This document shows positions 14,394 through 23,205 of a DNA stretch of 42,743 bases, in pieces. The number at the start of each line of letters is the position of its first letter. Within the stretch, counting starts at the first letter, position 1. A model generated the notes under the pieces. That model was not told where the DNA came from, did no database searches, and saw only the letters and a program-made list of their open reading frames with translations. Source of the DNA: Nitrososphaerota archaeon (GTDB lineage: Archaea; Thermoproteota; Nitrososphaeria; Nitrososphaerales; Nitrosopumilaceae); the NCBI GenBank assembly GCA_028867275.1, contig JAGWGU010000011.1, positions 1 to 42,743 of the forward strand, in the 5' to 3' direction. The translations under genes were made by a program, and so were the position numbers.

Positions 14394-14413
14394 ACTTTGT
14401 TAGTTTACAAAGT
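14394..14413. promoter_or_regulatory. Inverted repeat ACTTTGT / ACAAAGT
   Basis: Perfect 7-bp arms with a 6-nt spacer, 48 nt upstream of ATG 14462 and 10 nt before the A-box-like TTATATG (14424-14430). It is placed like an archaeal operator or activator site. Confidence 0.45.
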
Positions 14414-14461
14414 TCCGCAACCGATTATATGTACAATATCTAAGACTTGACAAGAAATATC

Positions 14462-15481
14462 ATGAACATCACAAAAACAAACAAAGAAACCAAAAACTCC
14501 TTGACAAAAAAGGCAACAGCATTTGCAGTAATATCTGTATTAGCTGTATCCATTTTTGCAGGAAATTTGATGACTTTGCAGGCAATGGCAGATAGTGGAA
14601 ACAACACACACACCAATACAAGTTCCAATGCTGGTTCAACTAATGAGAAACAAACTGCAAGACAAACATTACGTCAAACACTGCAACAAGATCAGGTTAC
14701 ATACAAACAAGCAGTACAGACGGCAGATCTCACATACAAACAAGCAGTGCAGACAGCTCAACTTGCTCATTCTCAATCTGTACGAGATGCAAATACTGCA
14801 TACAATCAGGCCGTAAAACAGGCACAAACTGCATACAATGGTGCTGTAAACGCAGCACATGGTAATGCAGCTACTATAGGCCAGGCAATGGCAACAAGGG
14901 ACCAGGCAATCGCAGCAGCCAAGACTGCACAAATAAACGCAGTTGTAGCAGCAGATGTTACACGTGACAAGGCAGTAAATGAGGCATGGCTAACACACGA
15001 GAATACTGTATATGCTGCTCTTGCAACACGTGATGGTGCTGATGGAACTGCACAAAGTGCATTTTATACTGCAATTGGCAATGCTACACTTGCAACACGT
15101 TCACAAACAATAGGTCAAGCACATGTTACTGCAGATAATTCGATTTTGCAGGCTAGACAGACAAGAATCACTGCGGTGGAAACTGCTGATGTGACAAAAG
15201 ACCAAGCAATTGGTTCTGCACGGACTGCATACATTACTGCAGAAAGCACTGCCCATATTGCACTTGACAATGCCTACACAAAAGATAGCAAGGCTTGGAA
15301 TCTTGCCTTGCAGTCCTATTGGAATTCTGTAGCTCCGCTAACGCAAACACAAGATAGTGCAATTGCCACTGCCAACGCAAACCATGTATCTGCAGTTGGT
15401 ATTGCCGATGCCACAAGAGATCAAGCAATTGATCAGGCCTATGCCACAATGTATGGTTCTATTTCTGCAGCTTATTCCTAA
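14462..15481 (+). CDS. Secreted Ala/Gln/Thr-rich helical repeat protein
   Basis: The protein has 339 residues. A basic N-terminus and signal (ATAFAVISVLAVSIFAGNLM) are followed by about 270 residues of irregular 11- to 14-residue repeats such as TYKQAVQTADL, AYNQAVKQAQT and ATRDQAIAAAKT. Ala is dominant and charged or Gln positions are regular, so it should form a long helical rod or coiled coil. No anchor is seen at the C-terminus. A TTG at 14447 could extend it by five residues. It may be a surface fibre or spacer protein; that is inferred from composition only. Confidence 0.75.
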   Translation: MNITKTNKETKNSLTKKATAFAVISVLAVSIFAGNLMTLQAMADSGNNTHTNTSSNAGSTNEKQTARQTLRQTLQQDQVTYKQAVQTADLTYKQAVQTAQLAHSQSVRDANTAYNQAVKQAQTAYNGAVNAAHGNAATIGQAMATRDQAIAAAKTAQINAVVAADVTRDKAVNEAWLTHENTVYAALATRDGADGTAQSAFYTAIGNATLATRSQTIGQAHVTADNSILQARQTRITAVETADVTKDQAIGSARTAYITAESTAHIALDNAYTKDSKAWNLALQSYWNSVAPLTQTQDSAIATANANHVSAVGIADATRDQAIDQAYATMYGSISAAYS

Positions 15482-15532
15482 GCTACCTAACTCTCTTCCT
15501 TTTTTATTTTAAATTATGTTGGTAAGAAAAAA

Positions 15533-16528
15533 CTATAATCCTATACTGTTGATGGCATTTCCCGAATTTGCATCAATTATGAGAATTATTTTTTTGCCCT
15601 TGTGATCATATTGGGCAAACCATATTGGAACATGCAATAATTCCCCTTCTGCAACGTCTTCCTGGGTATCCATCTGCCTAATCATGTGATACTTGGAATG
15701 AACCATCTGTGATTGAATTTGGTCTGTAATGTTTTTTGCTTGGTTTTTTGCAGCGTCCTCGTTTATATCGCCATTTAAGATCTTGATTGACTTGGGAATC
15801 TTTTTTGAGTCAAAATCAATTCTACTGTCAAGTGGAAATTCATATCCATGTGGTTGGTATGCAGTCAAGGATTTTATAGCAACTACTGGGCAGTTGTAAC
15901 TTTCATTTACGGTGTACGCCTTTGTTGCACTGCCACCGCCCATCATTCCACCTCCTCCCATCATTGTACCAAACAACATGCCGTCCATCATTCCTCCGCC
16001 AAAGCCACCTCCTCTTCTAGAGCCTCCACTGATTGCTCCTCCCATTAGCCCTGCCATGGCGGCAGTTGCTGCAATGCTTCCAACTTGAGCCGCAATGTCT
16101 GTTGCGATAAGATTTGTCTTTGCGGTGACAGGAATAACCCAATATGGTATCATGGAAAGATTCAGTTCTTCTAGTTTGGAGCTCTCTTGCAAGTGTCTAT
16201 GTAGCAGACCCTTGTCCATCATATGATGTAGTCTTGCAGTGATCTGGTCCTGGTCTGATATTGTAATTGGAAGCATTGTGTGTTTTGCAATATTCTTCCA
16301 TCCTTTGTTCTCAAGGCTTACACTACTGCCACAATATTCGCATGTGACCACCATCTCACCAAACTTGGGCAAAATTGGGGCACTGCAGTTTGGACATTTT
16401 ATTTCCTTTACTTCTGTTCCTGCGTCTGATTGATTTGAAACTGCAGGAATTGTTGTCTGTTTTGTACCACACTTGACACAAAAGACTGCATCATCTGGAA
16501 GTTGTATGCCACATTTTACGCAAAACAT
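15533..16528 (-). CDS. Zinc-ribbon protein of the SPFH cluster
   Basis: The 331-residue protein starts with a double CxxC ribbon (MFCVKCGIQLPDDAVFCVKC) and a second ribbon (CPNC at ~45, CEYC at ~64). A Gly/Met-rich central segment (GGGFGGGMMDGMLFGTMMGG) that could insert in a membrane follows, then a beta-rich C-terminal domain with MIPYWVIPV and VPIWFAQY strands. It resembles zinc-ribbon proteins next to YdjI-like SPFH genes. It lies 10 nt after the SPFH gene and is the third gene of the cluster. Confidence 0.7.
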   Translation of the reverse strand: MFCVKCGIQLPDDAVFCVKCGTKQTTIPAVSNQSDAGTEVKEIKCPNCSAPILPKFGEMVVTCEYCGSSVSLENKGWKNIAKHTMLPITISDQDQITARLHHMMDKGLLHRHLQESSKLEELNLSMIPYWVIPVTAKTNLIATDIAAQVGSIAATAAMAGLMGGAISGGSRRGGGFGGGMMDGMLFGTMMGGGGMMGGGSATKAYTVNESYNCPVVAIKSLTAYQPHGYEFPLDSRIDFDSKKIPKSIKILNGDINEDAAKNQAKNITDQIQSQMVHSKYHMIRQMDTQEDVAEGELLHVPIWFAQYDHKGKKIILIIDANSGNAINSIGL

Positions 16529-16538
16529 TTTCTCTTAC

Positions 16539-17615
16539 CTAACTTGATTTCATCTCATTTCCACAATGAGAACAGAACTTGGAATCAACTGCAACTATGG
16601 TATTGCATTTTGGACATGTGATTCCTTGAGGTTTATGTACTACTTGTTGCTGATTTTCACCACAGCTTGGACAAAAGTTACTAGACACTGGCATCATCAT
16701 GGCACACTTTTGACACTGCTTCATAGGTGGTTGGTACATGCCCTGACCCATCTGGCCTGCCATTGCATATCCAATGCCAGATCCTGCGCCAAATCCAACT
16801 CCGAGGCCTGCCATGGAGCCTGCACCTCCTGAAGGATTCTTGGCAGCCTCTGTCATGGCCTGCCCTGCCTGATACTGCATGTAATTCACACCAAGAACTG
16901 ACATTTCTGATCTGGTGTTGATTGCTTTTTGTACCTCGTCTGGAAGACTGATTGTTAATCCTGATATCTTGTTTATCTCTAATCCATATTGACCAAAGCT
17001 TGACGGTGCATTGGATAGTACAACCTGTTCAATGTTTTGCAAGTTTGATGCCAAATCGGTAACCTTCATTCCACTTTCCTTCATCTTTCCAATTGCATTA
17101 AACACCAAAAGCACCATCTGTTCTTTTAGCCGTGATTCTATTGCATCTGATGTCTGCATTGCAAATGTCCCGACAAACTGATTCACAAAATTCTCAGGAG
17201 AGGAGATCTTCCATCTGAATTCTCCAAATATTCTCAAGTTTACTATGCCCAGTACGGGGTCCACAAACTGGTATGGTCCCTGAGAACCAAACTTGCCGTC
17301 GATATATCTATTTTGTAAATAATATACTTCAGCAGCTTGCACTACTCCTGTAAAAAATTTCAACAGTCCACCCACTATGGGTGCATTAAAATCTGTCAGC
17401 GCGTATCTGTTTGGCTTGTCAAAATACGTCAAGACTTTTCCATCTCTGAAAAATACTGCAACCTCGTCTTCTCGGACTACGATGTTGTCGTTGAGTCTTA
17501 TCAATCGCGGGACTTTCCACATGATATTGCCCTCTTTGTACTGTGATTCCCACTCTATAGTAGTTGAACCAACAACACTTCCACCAGAATCTTGATCTTT
17601 TTTACGTCCAAACAT
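16539..17615 (-). CDS. SPFH-domain protein (YdjI/virion-core type) with zinc ribbons
   Basis: The 358-residue protein has a short N-terminal region, then an SPFH/band-7 domain (about 45-250; PRLIRLNDNIVVREDEVAVF, VVQAAEVYYLQ, INKISGLTISLPDEVQKAIN). A Gly-rich linker and two C-terminal zinc ribbons (CQKC...CPSC and CPKC...CSHC) follow. This matches the family annotated as YdjI or 'virion core protein', which in bacteria accompanies PspA-type membrane-stress proteins. It likely assembles as a ring at the cytoplasmic membrane. It follows a coiled-coil gene by 32 nt. Confidence 0.82.
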   Translation of the reverse strand: MFGRKKDQDSGGSVVGSTTIEWESQYKEGNIMWKVPRLIRLNDNIVVREDEVAVFFRDGKVLTYFDKPNRYALTDFNAPIVGGLLKFFTGVVQAAEVYYLQNRYIDGKFGSQGPYQFVDPVLGIVNLRIFGEFRWKISSPENFVNQFVGTFAMQTSDAIESRLKEQMVLLVFNAIGKMKESGMKVTDLASNLQNIEQVVLSNAPSSFGQYGLEINKISGLTISLPDEVQKAINTRSEMSVLGVNYMQYQAGQAMTEAAKNPSGGAGSMAGLGVGFGAGSGIGYAMAGQMGQGMYQPPMKQCQKCAMMMPVSSNFCPSCGENQQQVVHKPQGITCPKCNTIVAVDSKFCSHCGNEMKSS

Positions 17616-17647
17616 TTACAGACACTCTCCAGTTTCTACCATTTTTA

Positions 17648-18190
17648 TCACTTTGTAACCAATATGTTTTCAACTGACTCTAGTCTCTGTTTCAAAGAAT
17701 GATTCAAGTCATCTAACATTGAACTAATCTTGGATGTGATTTCTTGTACTGATTTGCCTGAATTGTATTCTGATATGGAACTTGAACATGATGAAAAAAT
17801 CTGCTCTGCAGTATTTACAAAATTAAAATCATACTCGTATAGTTTGTTGAGAACTCCCTCGTCAATTCTTATGTTTGGGGATATTCCTGCAGAACCTTGC
17901 TGAGCGTGCTGCACAACACCGGATATCTGCTGTATTTGGGATATGGTGCTTCCTATCAGAGTTAGATTACCAAAATCTCCTTTTGCCGTGACGGCTTTTC
18001 TAAGGTCTTCAACCTTGTTTTTGGATTCGTTTAGGTTGTCTGACACCTGTTTGCGTAGCAACTGGTCTGCGGCTCTCAGGTCTTCAAGACTGCGGTACTC
18101 TCTGAGGCCTGGTATCTTTAGCTGTAATTTTTTCCACGTGCCTCTATTCTCAACTATCTTGTCTCTGAGGTCTGGGTTATTCTCCGGCAT
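17648..18190 (-). CDS. Coiled-coil protein, first gene of the SPFH cluster
   Basis: This 180-residue, nearly all-helical protein includes PGLREYRSLEDLRAADQLLR near residue 30, a charged coiled coil (ESKNKVEDLRKAV) and a C-terminal helical segment (SSMLDDLNHSLKQRLESVEN). There is no signal or membrane helix. Position and helical makeup suggest a PspA-like role in membrane stress, but I see no specific PspA signature. It is transcribed with the SPFH and zinc-ribbon genes. Confidence 0.65.
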   Translation of the reverse strand: MPENNPDLRDKIVENRGTWKKLQLKIPGLREYRSLEDLRAADQLLRKQVSDNLNESKNKVEDLRKAVTAKGDFGNLTLIGSTISQIQQISGVVQHAQQGSAGISPNIRIDEGVLNKLYEYDFNFVNTAEQIFSSCSSSISEYNSGKSVQEITSKISSMLDDLNHSLKQRLESVENILVTK

Positions 18191-18340
18191 GTGTCTTACT
18201 GATCTATGCTATAAAACTTAAAGATTCCGAGAACAAAGTTACCTCATCCGATAAAATTTGTCTCTAGCATGTTTTTATAAAAAAGAATGTTTGTGACAAT
18301 TAAAGTGATATAATACAAAGACACATCTCAATCTCATCAG

Positions 18341-20281
18341 ATGGAAAAAACTATCTTATCTATTGCATTGTTATCTCTTTTGCTCTTGTCCATAGTTCCA
18401 TCGTTTGCACAAACAAATTCTACGACCCAAGATTTTAAAACACTACAGCAACAAAGAAACCAAAATAGTCCCGATTTATCATACGCCGTGTTCTTCATAA
18501 CTGAAAATGACAAGTGTTCTGATTCTGAATACAAGAGCTTGAAATTTTACCAAATAGTTACAGATGAATACCTTTCATTGTATGACATACCCCATGATCT
18601 GCAAGGTTCGCTATGTGTCCCACTGAAAAACTATCAATCATATTTTTCTGGCCTATCTACATTTACACTCCCTGTTGTAATATCTGATAATACGGTTGGC
18701 CAGCAGCTAGTACAACAAGGCTTTTACGGAATGTATGAAATAACTGGTACAGGCAAACAAGCAATCTATGTATGTTCATGCGATACTCAAATAGAGAGTT
18801 GGGCAGGTGCATGGGTTCTATCTCATGAACTATCTCACTTTGCATTACGATATTTTGGAGAGCCTGACACAATTGCTGTTTCATGGGTGCATTATATCCA
18901 AGCACTAGAAAATGACTGCCAACAGGGTGATTTCTCCAAAGTATGTCCACAATATTCTGCATCTGTAACATCTCCCTCTGGAAACCAAATTCCTGTGATG
19001 GTGGTATATGGGCAAGGCCCATCTGACAGTCTTCCGAAAAATGCGCCACAAAGTGAAGCAATGACCTTACTCCAAAATTCTATTGTTCAAACTCAAAACC
19101 CCTCATGTCAAGCAAATCAAATATGTGCACTGCCAGGGGATTATGTCAAGTATCAGATCACAACCCCTGATCTAAACCAAACTATACGTTTTGACTTTGT
19201 AAATCCTACCGACAACAAGAATATTGCAGTCAAGACTAGTGTAGTGCAAAACGGTTCACCTGCATCTGAATCTGACATACTTGATCTAACAAAATCATTG
19301 CTTACAAGACCAAACGGACAGAACTCTAATTTTATGTACATGCTTCCAACTCCACTGAAACTAAACAGTGCATATCACCAAGAGGTTGCACAGTTCAAGA
19401 ACTATGACAGAAGTGTCATGTCTGCACAAAATAATAACCAGACAAATTCTATTCTGGTAAAAATTGACAAAGACACTGGAATATTGGTGGACCTTGAAGT
19501 ATCAAGTGTTGTAAACGTAAACGGCCAAGTCTCTGTTAAACAACAATCTTACAAACTTGTTGACACAAACAAAATTACCCTTTCAAACTATGTGACAGGA
19601 GTCTCAATTCCATCGTGGGTAAAGCATGATGCCAAGTTTTGGTTTGATGGTTCTATAACTGACACACAGTTTATTCAAGGAATCCAGTACTTGATTGAAA
19701 CTGACATCATAAAGATTCCTTCTTCTAGTGCTGCAAACAGTACCTTGTCTCAAATGCCGTCATGGGTCAAAAGTGATGCCAAATCTTGGTCAGAAGGCTC
19801 CATGTCTGATAATGAATTTGCAGGTGCAATACAGTATTTGATTTCAAATGGACTCATGCATATCTCATATGGTCAAAATGAATCCAGTACAAATTCAAGT
19901 GATATGCCAAGGGGTCAAGTCAAGATAGGGGGAGTATTGCTTGACGTTGAAATTGCCAACACCCCTCAAAGGCAAATCAAAGGTCTCCAGTATCATGCTC
20001 AGCTGTCATATGGTCAAGGTATGCTCTTTTCATTTGCACAGCCCCAAGTGATATCGATATGGATGAAAGACATGCAGTTTCCTATTGATATAATTTGGTT
20101 TGATAGATCAGGAAACGTTCTACATGTGGAAAAAAATGTAGCACCGTGTACTGAGGATCCTTGCACAATATATGGCCAAAGTATAACACAAGCGCAATAT
20201 GTCTTGGAGGTAGCTTCGGGTTTTGCAGACAAGTTTGGAATTGACCAGAACTCTCACATGCAGATATTGACGCCAGTTTGA
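18341..20281 (+). CDS. Secreted HExxH-domain protein with tandem repeats and DUF192
   Basis: The 646-residue protein has a signal peptide (LSIALLSLLLLSIVPSFAQ). A metallopeptidase-like domain carries H162-E-L-S-H166 (WVLSHELSHFALRYFGEP). Two ~38-residue repeats follow at about 422-507 (IPSWVKHDAKFWFDGSITD and MPSWVKSDAKSWSEGSMSD, each ending IQYLI). A C-terminal DUF192 domain (about 523-644, GLQYHAQLSYGQGMLFSF, WMKDMQFPIDIIW) ends the protein. The third zinc ligand is not obvious, so peptidase activity is uncertain. GATATAATAC lies ~28 nt before the ATG, so it is probably leaderless. Confidence 0.82.
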   Translation: MEKTILSIALLSLLLLSIVPSFAQTNSTTQDFKTLQQQRNQNSPDLSYAVFFITENDKCSDSEYKSLKFYQIVTDEYLSLYDIPHDLQGSLCVPLKNYQSYFSGLSTFTLPVVISDNTVGQQLVQQGFYGMYEITGTGKQAIYVCSCDTQIESWAGAWVLSHELSHFALRYFGEPDTIAVSWVHYIQALENDCQQGDFSKVCPQYSASVTSPSGNQIPVMVVYGQGPSDSLPKNAPQSEAMTLLQNSIVQTQNPSCQANQICALPGDYVKYQITTPDLNQTIRFDFVNPTDNKNIAVKTSVVQNGSPASESDILDLTKSLLTRPNGQNSNFMYMLPTPLKLNSAYHQEVAQFKNYDRSVMSAQNNNQTNSILVKIDKDTGILVDLEVSSVVNVNGQVSVKQQSYKLVDTNKITLSNYVTGVSIPSWVKHDAKFWFDGSITDTQFIQGIQYLIETDIIKIPSSSAANSTLSQMPSWVKSDAKSWSEGSMSDNEFAGAIQYLISNGLMHISYGQNESSTNSSDMPRGQVKIGGVLLDVEIANTPQRQIKGLQYHAQLSYGQGMLFSFAQPQVISIWMKDMQFPIDIIWFDRSGNVLHVEKNVAPCTEDPCTIYGQSITQAQYVLEVASGFADKFGIDQNSHMQILTPV

Positions 20282-20326
20282 TAAAACAAGACTAGATTTT
20301 TAAATTCCGTTAAAACGACTGTAACC

Positions 20327-20629
20327 ATGCCAAATAAAATAATGATAAATCTTGACAAAGCAATATACAACGAAGGAGAGTATGTCAAGATAAAATTAGA
20401 TTATGAGACACTCTCTCCAAAACAGGCAATGCATCTGGTCATCTTTGATCCTTCAGAAAAAGAAGTCTTCAGTGAAGACCAATATCTAAACTCGCAAAAG
20501 GGTTCATACTCTAATGTTCTAAGATTTGATACAAAACAGTGGAGAATTACAGGAAGATACAAAGTTGCAGCCTGGGATCAAGAGGGAATAAGAAAAGAAG
20601 TCTTTTTCCAATTCAAAGCAAGAGCCTAA
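20327..20629 (+). CDS. Small beta-sandwich-like protein
   Basis: This 100-residue soluble protein has alternating strands: KIMINLDKAIYNEGEYVKIK, MHLVIFDPSEKEVF, NVLRFDTKQWRITGRYKVAA. The 'Y..GE.V.I......' start resembles MG2/Ig-like domains of macroglobulin-type proteins, here as a stand-alone cytoplasmic domain without signal peptide. A TTTTTAAATT box lies ~28 nt before the ATG. The function is unknown. Confidence 0.65.
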   Translation: MPNKIMINLDKAIYNEGEYVKIKLDYETLSPKQAMHLVIFDPSEKEVFSEDQYLNSQKGSYSNVLRFDTKQWRITGRYKVAAWDQEGIRKEVFFQFKARA

Positions 20630-20726
20630 ACCGACTTTTGTGGTCCACAGAAAGTATCTCTGTATCACAATTGTGATAAGAAGATGCGATCAAACTTTAT
20701 TAAAATGGATAGGTGATATTTTATTA

Positions 20727-21236
20727 TTGAATAGTGATCAGTGCTACATTTTACTTGGTTTGAGTCAAGGTGCATCCATGACTGAAATAAGAAATGCATA
20801 TCGTAGACTGGTCTTGGAATATCACCCTGACAAAAACATTTCATCCAAGGATGGTATAAAATTCAAATTGATAACAGAAGCTTATCAAACTTTACGTATC
20901 AAGAACATGAGTGCTGGTAGAAATTCTGTATATCAAAATGAAGCAACTGGAGATCATATTTGTAAAAAAATAAAGTCATGGAATTTCTATCTGAATGTGT
21001 TTGATGATGTTATTGATTATACTAGAAAAATAAAATATGTAAAAACCATCTGTAGTTATTTGCTAAAGTACAAACCCATTTTCATAGCATGTTGTGGGTC
21101 GATACAGAAACATGCCACTAATTCAATATGTCATTTAATCACATTCTCGTACGCGCACGTTGATTCATTCATTTCACACACTCAATACAGGCGCATGACT
21201 CAAAGCCTGCTAAAATATTTGGGCATACATTCCTAG
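20727..21236 (+). CDS. J-domain protein
   Basis: The protein has about 169 residues. An N-terminal J domain (LNSDQCYILLGLSQGASMTE, then IRNAYRRLVLEYHPDKN with the HPD triad) would stimulate DnaK/Hsp70 ATPase. The C-terminal ~110 residues lack the Gly/Phe and zinc-finger regions of DnaJ and are mixed hydrophobic with several Cys and His. The frame is open from a GTG at 20640, but those residues are atypical. TTG 20727 lies about 27 nt after TTTATTAAAA and starts exactly at the J-domain, so I prefer it. Confidence 0.75.
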   Translation: MNSDQCYILLGLSQGASMTEIRNAYRRLVLEYHPDKNISSKDGIKFKLITEAYQTLRIKNMSAGRNSVYQNEATGDHICKKIKSWNFYLNVFDDVIDYTRKIKYVKTICSYLLKYKPIFIACCGSIQKHATNSICHLITFSYAHVDSFISHTQYRRMTQSLLKYLGIHS

Positions 21237-21309
21237 AAGTGCCAATCTCAACAATCACGATTGGAATTTTGAGGTATTTTTAAATAGAAAAGATGCTATT
21301 CAGATCTCA

Positions 21310-21807
21310 TTGCAATCTAGTGTCAAGGCTGTATTGCTTACAATGTCTATCACTGCTATTGTGATTACGTTTGTATTTGGATCTGTAACCCCTGTATTGG
21401 CACAAACAGCTCCTGCAACAAGTAATCTGGTTAAACGAGATTATTCTTATTTGAACGATCAACACACCACTGCAAGATTTGGTAATGACCGGGTCTGCGG
21501 AGATCACATATGTGCACCAGGTGAATGGGCTAAACTACAAGAAAATCTAAACCAAGCCCAGATTTCACACACTCAAACAAATTCTACAAAAGCCATCTCG
21601 ATATCAACTGGCACAACAATGACTGCCTCTGCAAACACTACCTCACAAATTCCATCTCAACCAGTACCGCCTGTACCTGCACCAATTCCAACGCCACCAT
21701 CTGGACCATCTTCTGTCTGTATTGCAGTAAAAGCAGTTCTTGGAAATTCAGTTGTACCATCAACCACTGTTGCAAAAATAATGGCAGATCTTGGTTGCAA
21801 TAACTGA
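21310..21807 (+). CDS. Secreted protein with the CGDHICAPGEW motif
   Basis: This 165-residue protein has a signal peptide (VLLTMSITAIVITFVFG, then PVLAQ) and the motif VCGDHICAPGEWAKLQENLN at about 58-77, which recurs in thaumarchaeal secreted proteins. A Thr/Ser-rich segment, a Pro-rich hinge (PVPPVPAPIPTPPSG) and a C-terminal two-Cys domain (VCIAVKAVLG...DLGC) follow. The start is TTG 21310; TTTTAAATA centred ~27 nt upstream supports a leaderless TTG. Confidence 0.75.
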   Translation: MQSSVKAVLLTMSITAIVITFVFGSVTPVLAQTAPATSNLVKRDYSYLNDQHTTARFGNDRVCGDHICAPGEWAKLQENLNQAQISHTQTNSTKAISISTGTTMTASANTTSQIPSQPVPPVPAPIPTPPSGPSSVCIAVKAVLGNSVVPSTTVAKIMADLGCNN

Positions 21808-21902
21808 GATATTGTATAACTGATTGAAACTTGGGAAATTGTAAATACTATTACTACAAATGCTTCTTACAACCCGCAAACAGGCATTAATGAATATGAG
21901 AT

Positions 21903-22469
21903 TTAGTCTCCTTCTGGGAATTGATAGAATGTAGGTATGTTGGGTGGTACGTTTCCATACACAATTACAATTTCATCATGTGCCTTCATTATTGTGTTTT
22001 CTAAATTTGTGCTAACCAGATTTCCATTTACAAAAATCTCTGGCTCACTGGTAGATGTGGGATATCCACTGTTAGTTAATTTCCAAATGTTGAAAAATTG
22101 TCCTACGGTAAAGTCTCTCTCTTTAGGTGATTCCATGTGAACTATGCCATCCGATGTGTGAGTGTGTAGCCAGTAGAGGCATTCGTTTGACTTGATTCCT
22201 ATTTGTGCAGGAATTGGAATATGTTGACCATTGACAAAGATATCCATATGTGAATGGATGTGATATGTTACATATTCCTGGGTTTCACATGGTATGCCAT
22301 CAATTGAGGCAAAATTTGTATCAATCGTATTATCTGATCTGTATGTAACATAAGCTACTCCTGCTATTATGGCAGCAATGACTCCTAATGCGATAAACTT
22401 ATTTCTGCTGGAGGATGGTGGTCTTGTCTTGGCCTCTTTTGGCTGGTCTTTGTCTTTTATCTTAGTCAT
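21903..22469 (-). CDS. Membrane-anchored His-rich extracytoplasmic protein
   Basis: The 188-residue protein has a Lys-rich cytoplasmic N-terminus, one membrane helix (FIALGVIAAIIAGVAYVTY) and an outside domain rich in His: VTYHIHSHMDIFVNGQ, CLYWLHTHTSDGIVHMESP. The His cluster and one Cys pair (CETQ, NECL) suggest metal binding, perhaps copper given the organism's biology (inference). FTVGQFFNIWKL and EIFVNG are further landmarks. I know of no assigned function. Confidence 0.7.
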   Translation of the reverse strand: MTKIKDKDQPKEAKTRPPSSSRNKFIALGVIAAIIAGVAYVTYRSDNTIDTNFASIDGIPCETQEYVTYHIHSHMDIFVNGQHIPIPAQIGIKSNECLYWLHTHTSDGIVHMESPKERDFTVGQFFNIWKLTNSGYPTSTSEPEIFVNGNLVSTNLENTIMKAHDEIVIVYGNVPPNIPTFYQFPEGD

Positions 22470-22593
22470 GCTATGTTGTTACACCTCTTCAGGTCAAGTA
22501 TTAATATATTTCAACATCGCAATATGTGATTCTTGTGGTATGCAAAAATCTGATAGATGTACTCAAAACTAATCTCTTTTGCTGTAAGAATGC

Positions 22594-22737
22594 ATGATGG
22601 AAAGTTCTATTATTGTAGATGATGTTGTTACAATTAATCCAACAGTAGGAAATAAAACCAATAGCGGCGTTAAAGATATTCTTTTGTCTATGAGCCTGCT
22701 TGCAAAATTCAAAAATGCTGACTTGAACATTATTTGA
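22594..22737 (+). CDS. Possible small protein (47 aa)
   Basis: The ORF encodes ESSIIVDDVVTINPTVGNKT then a helix (KDILLSMSLLAKFKNADL). It overlaps the 3' end of the converging gene 22730-22960 by 8 nt. There is no family and only weak promoter evidence; it may be real or chance. Confidence 0.35.
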   Translation: MMESSIIVDDVVTINPTVGNKTNSGVKDILLSMSLLAKFKNADLNII

Positions 22738-22960
22738 TCATTTCCTTGAGCTGCTCTGGGGTTGCACTCATGATCTCATTTTTGGTGTATCTTCTATTCA
22801 GTTTCCTGTTTACCAAAACAATGCTCATTCCTCTTGGTATCTCTCTTCTTGAACTCAAGAAGCTCAGATAGTGTTCCTTTTCATCCTGTGTACAAAATAC
22901 TGTTTCATAATTACTGGAAACCCACACTTCTTCAAATGACTCTTCGTTTATGCTCATCAT
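22730..22960 (-). CDS. Small soluble protein, unknown function
   Basis: This 76-residue protein has an acidic N-terminus (NEESFEEVWVSSN), a basic centre (VLVNRKLNRRYTKNE) and a C-terminal helix (SATPEQLKEMIK). The single Cys is not part of a motif. CCTTATAG on the minus strand lies ~26 nt before the ATG (leaderless), and a perfect 15-bp palindrome (23008-23022) lies just upstream of that box. This suggests specific regulation of an otherwise unknown gene. Confidence 0.6.
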   Translation of the reverse strand: MMSINEESFEEVWVSSNYETVFCTQDEKEHYLSFLSSRREIPRGMSIVLVNRKLNRRYTKNEIMSATPEQLKEMIK

Positions 22961-23007
22961 GCTCTACCCACGCTTGCGAATCTATAAGGAATTGCGATAC
23001 ATTGTTC

Positions 23008-23054
23008 AGTAACAAAGTTACTTGCACTATATGCGATAATGTGTTTTATCGCAT
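23008..23054. promoter_or_regulatory. Two adjacent perfect palindromes
   Basis: AGTAACAAAGTTACT (23008-23022) and ATGCGATAA-6 nt-TTATCGCAT (23031-23054) lie about 20-90 nt upstream of the A-box for the minus-strand gene ending at 22960. They are likely binding sites for a dimeric regulator; the target gene is inferred. Confidence 0.5.
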
Positions 23055-23138
23055 GGCAAAAAGGTGTTCTTGTAAATTTATCTTTTAGTGATGAATCCTA
23101 CGTTTCTTTTTTAATCTTGATGCCATTACTGTATTACA

Positions 23139-23205
23139 GGCAAACGGGAAGATCTCTTGTGAGAAAAACCCAAATCCATTCCCATATCATGTGAACCTGT
23201 TTGCC
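23139..23205. other. Candidate structured RNA or long stem-loop
   Basis: GGCAAAC (23139-23145) pairs with GTTTGCC (23199-23205). Inside it GGGAA (23146-23150) pairs with TTCCC (23179-23183), and TCTC (23153-23156) pairs with GAGA (23161-23164) around TTGT. GGG 23146-23148 could instead extend the outer stem with CCT 23196-23198. Strand and function are unknown. Confidence 0.35.

Noticed and set aside
14394-14413. Considered as a terminator for the preceding gene
   Set aside because: The upstream gene is on the other strand and starts at 14243, and no T-run follows; an operator role fits better.
18230-18242. AACAAAGTTAC shared with the palindrome at 23008-23022
   Set aside because: Here only one arm is present, and the same word also occurs by chance in coding sequence near 28050, so a common regulon is not supported.
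23084-23135. GTGATGA resembling box C of a C/D RNA
   Set aside because: No matching CTGA box D or terminal stem is present at a suitable distance.
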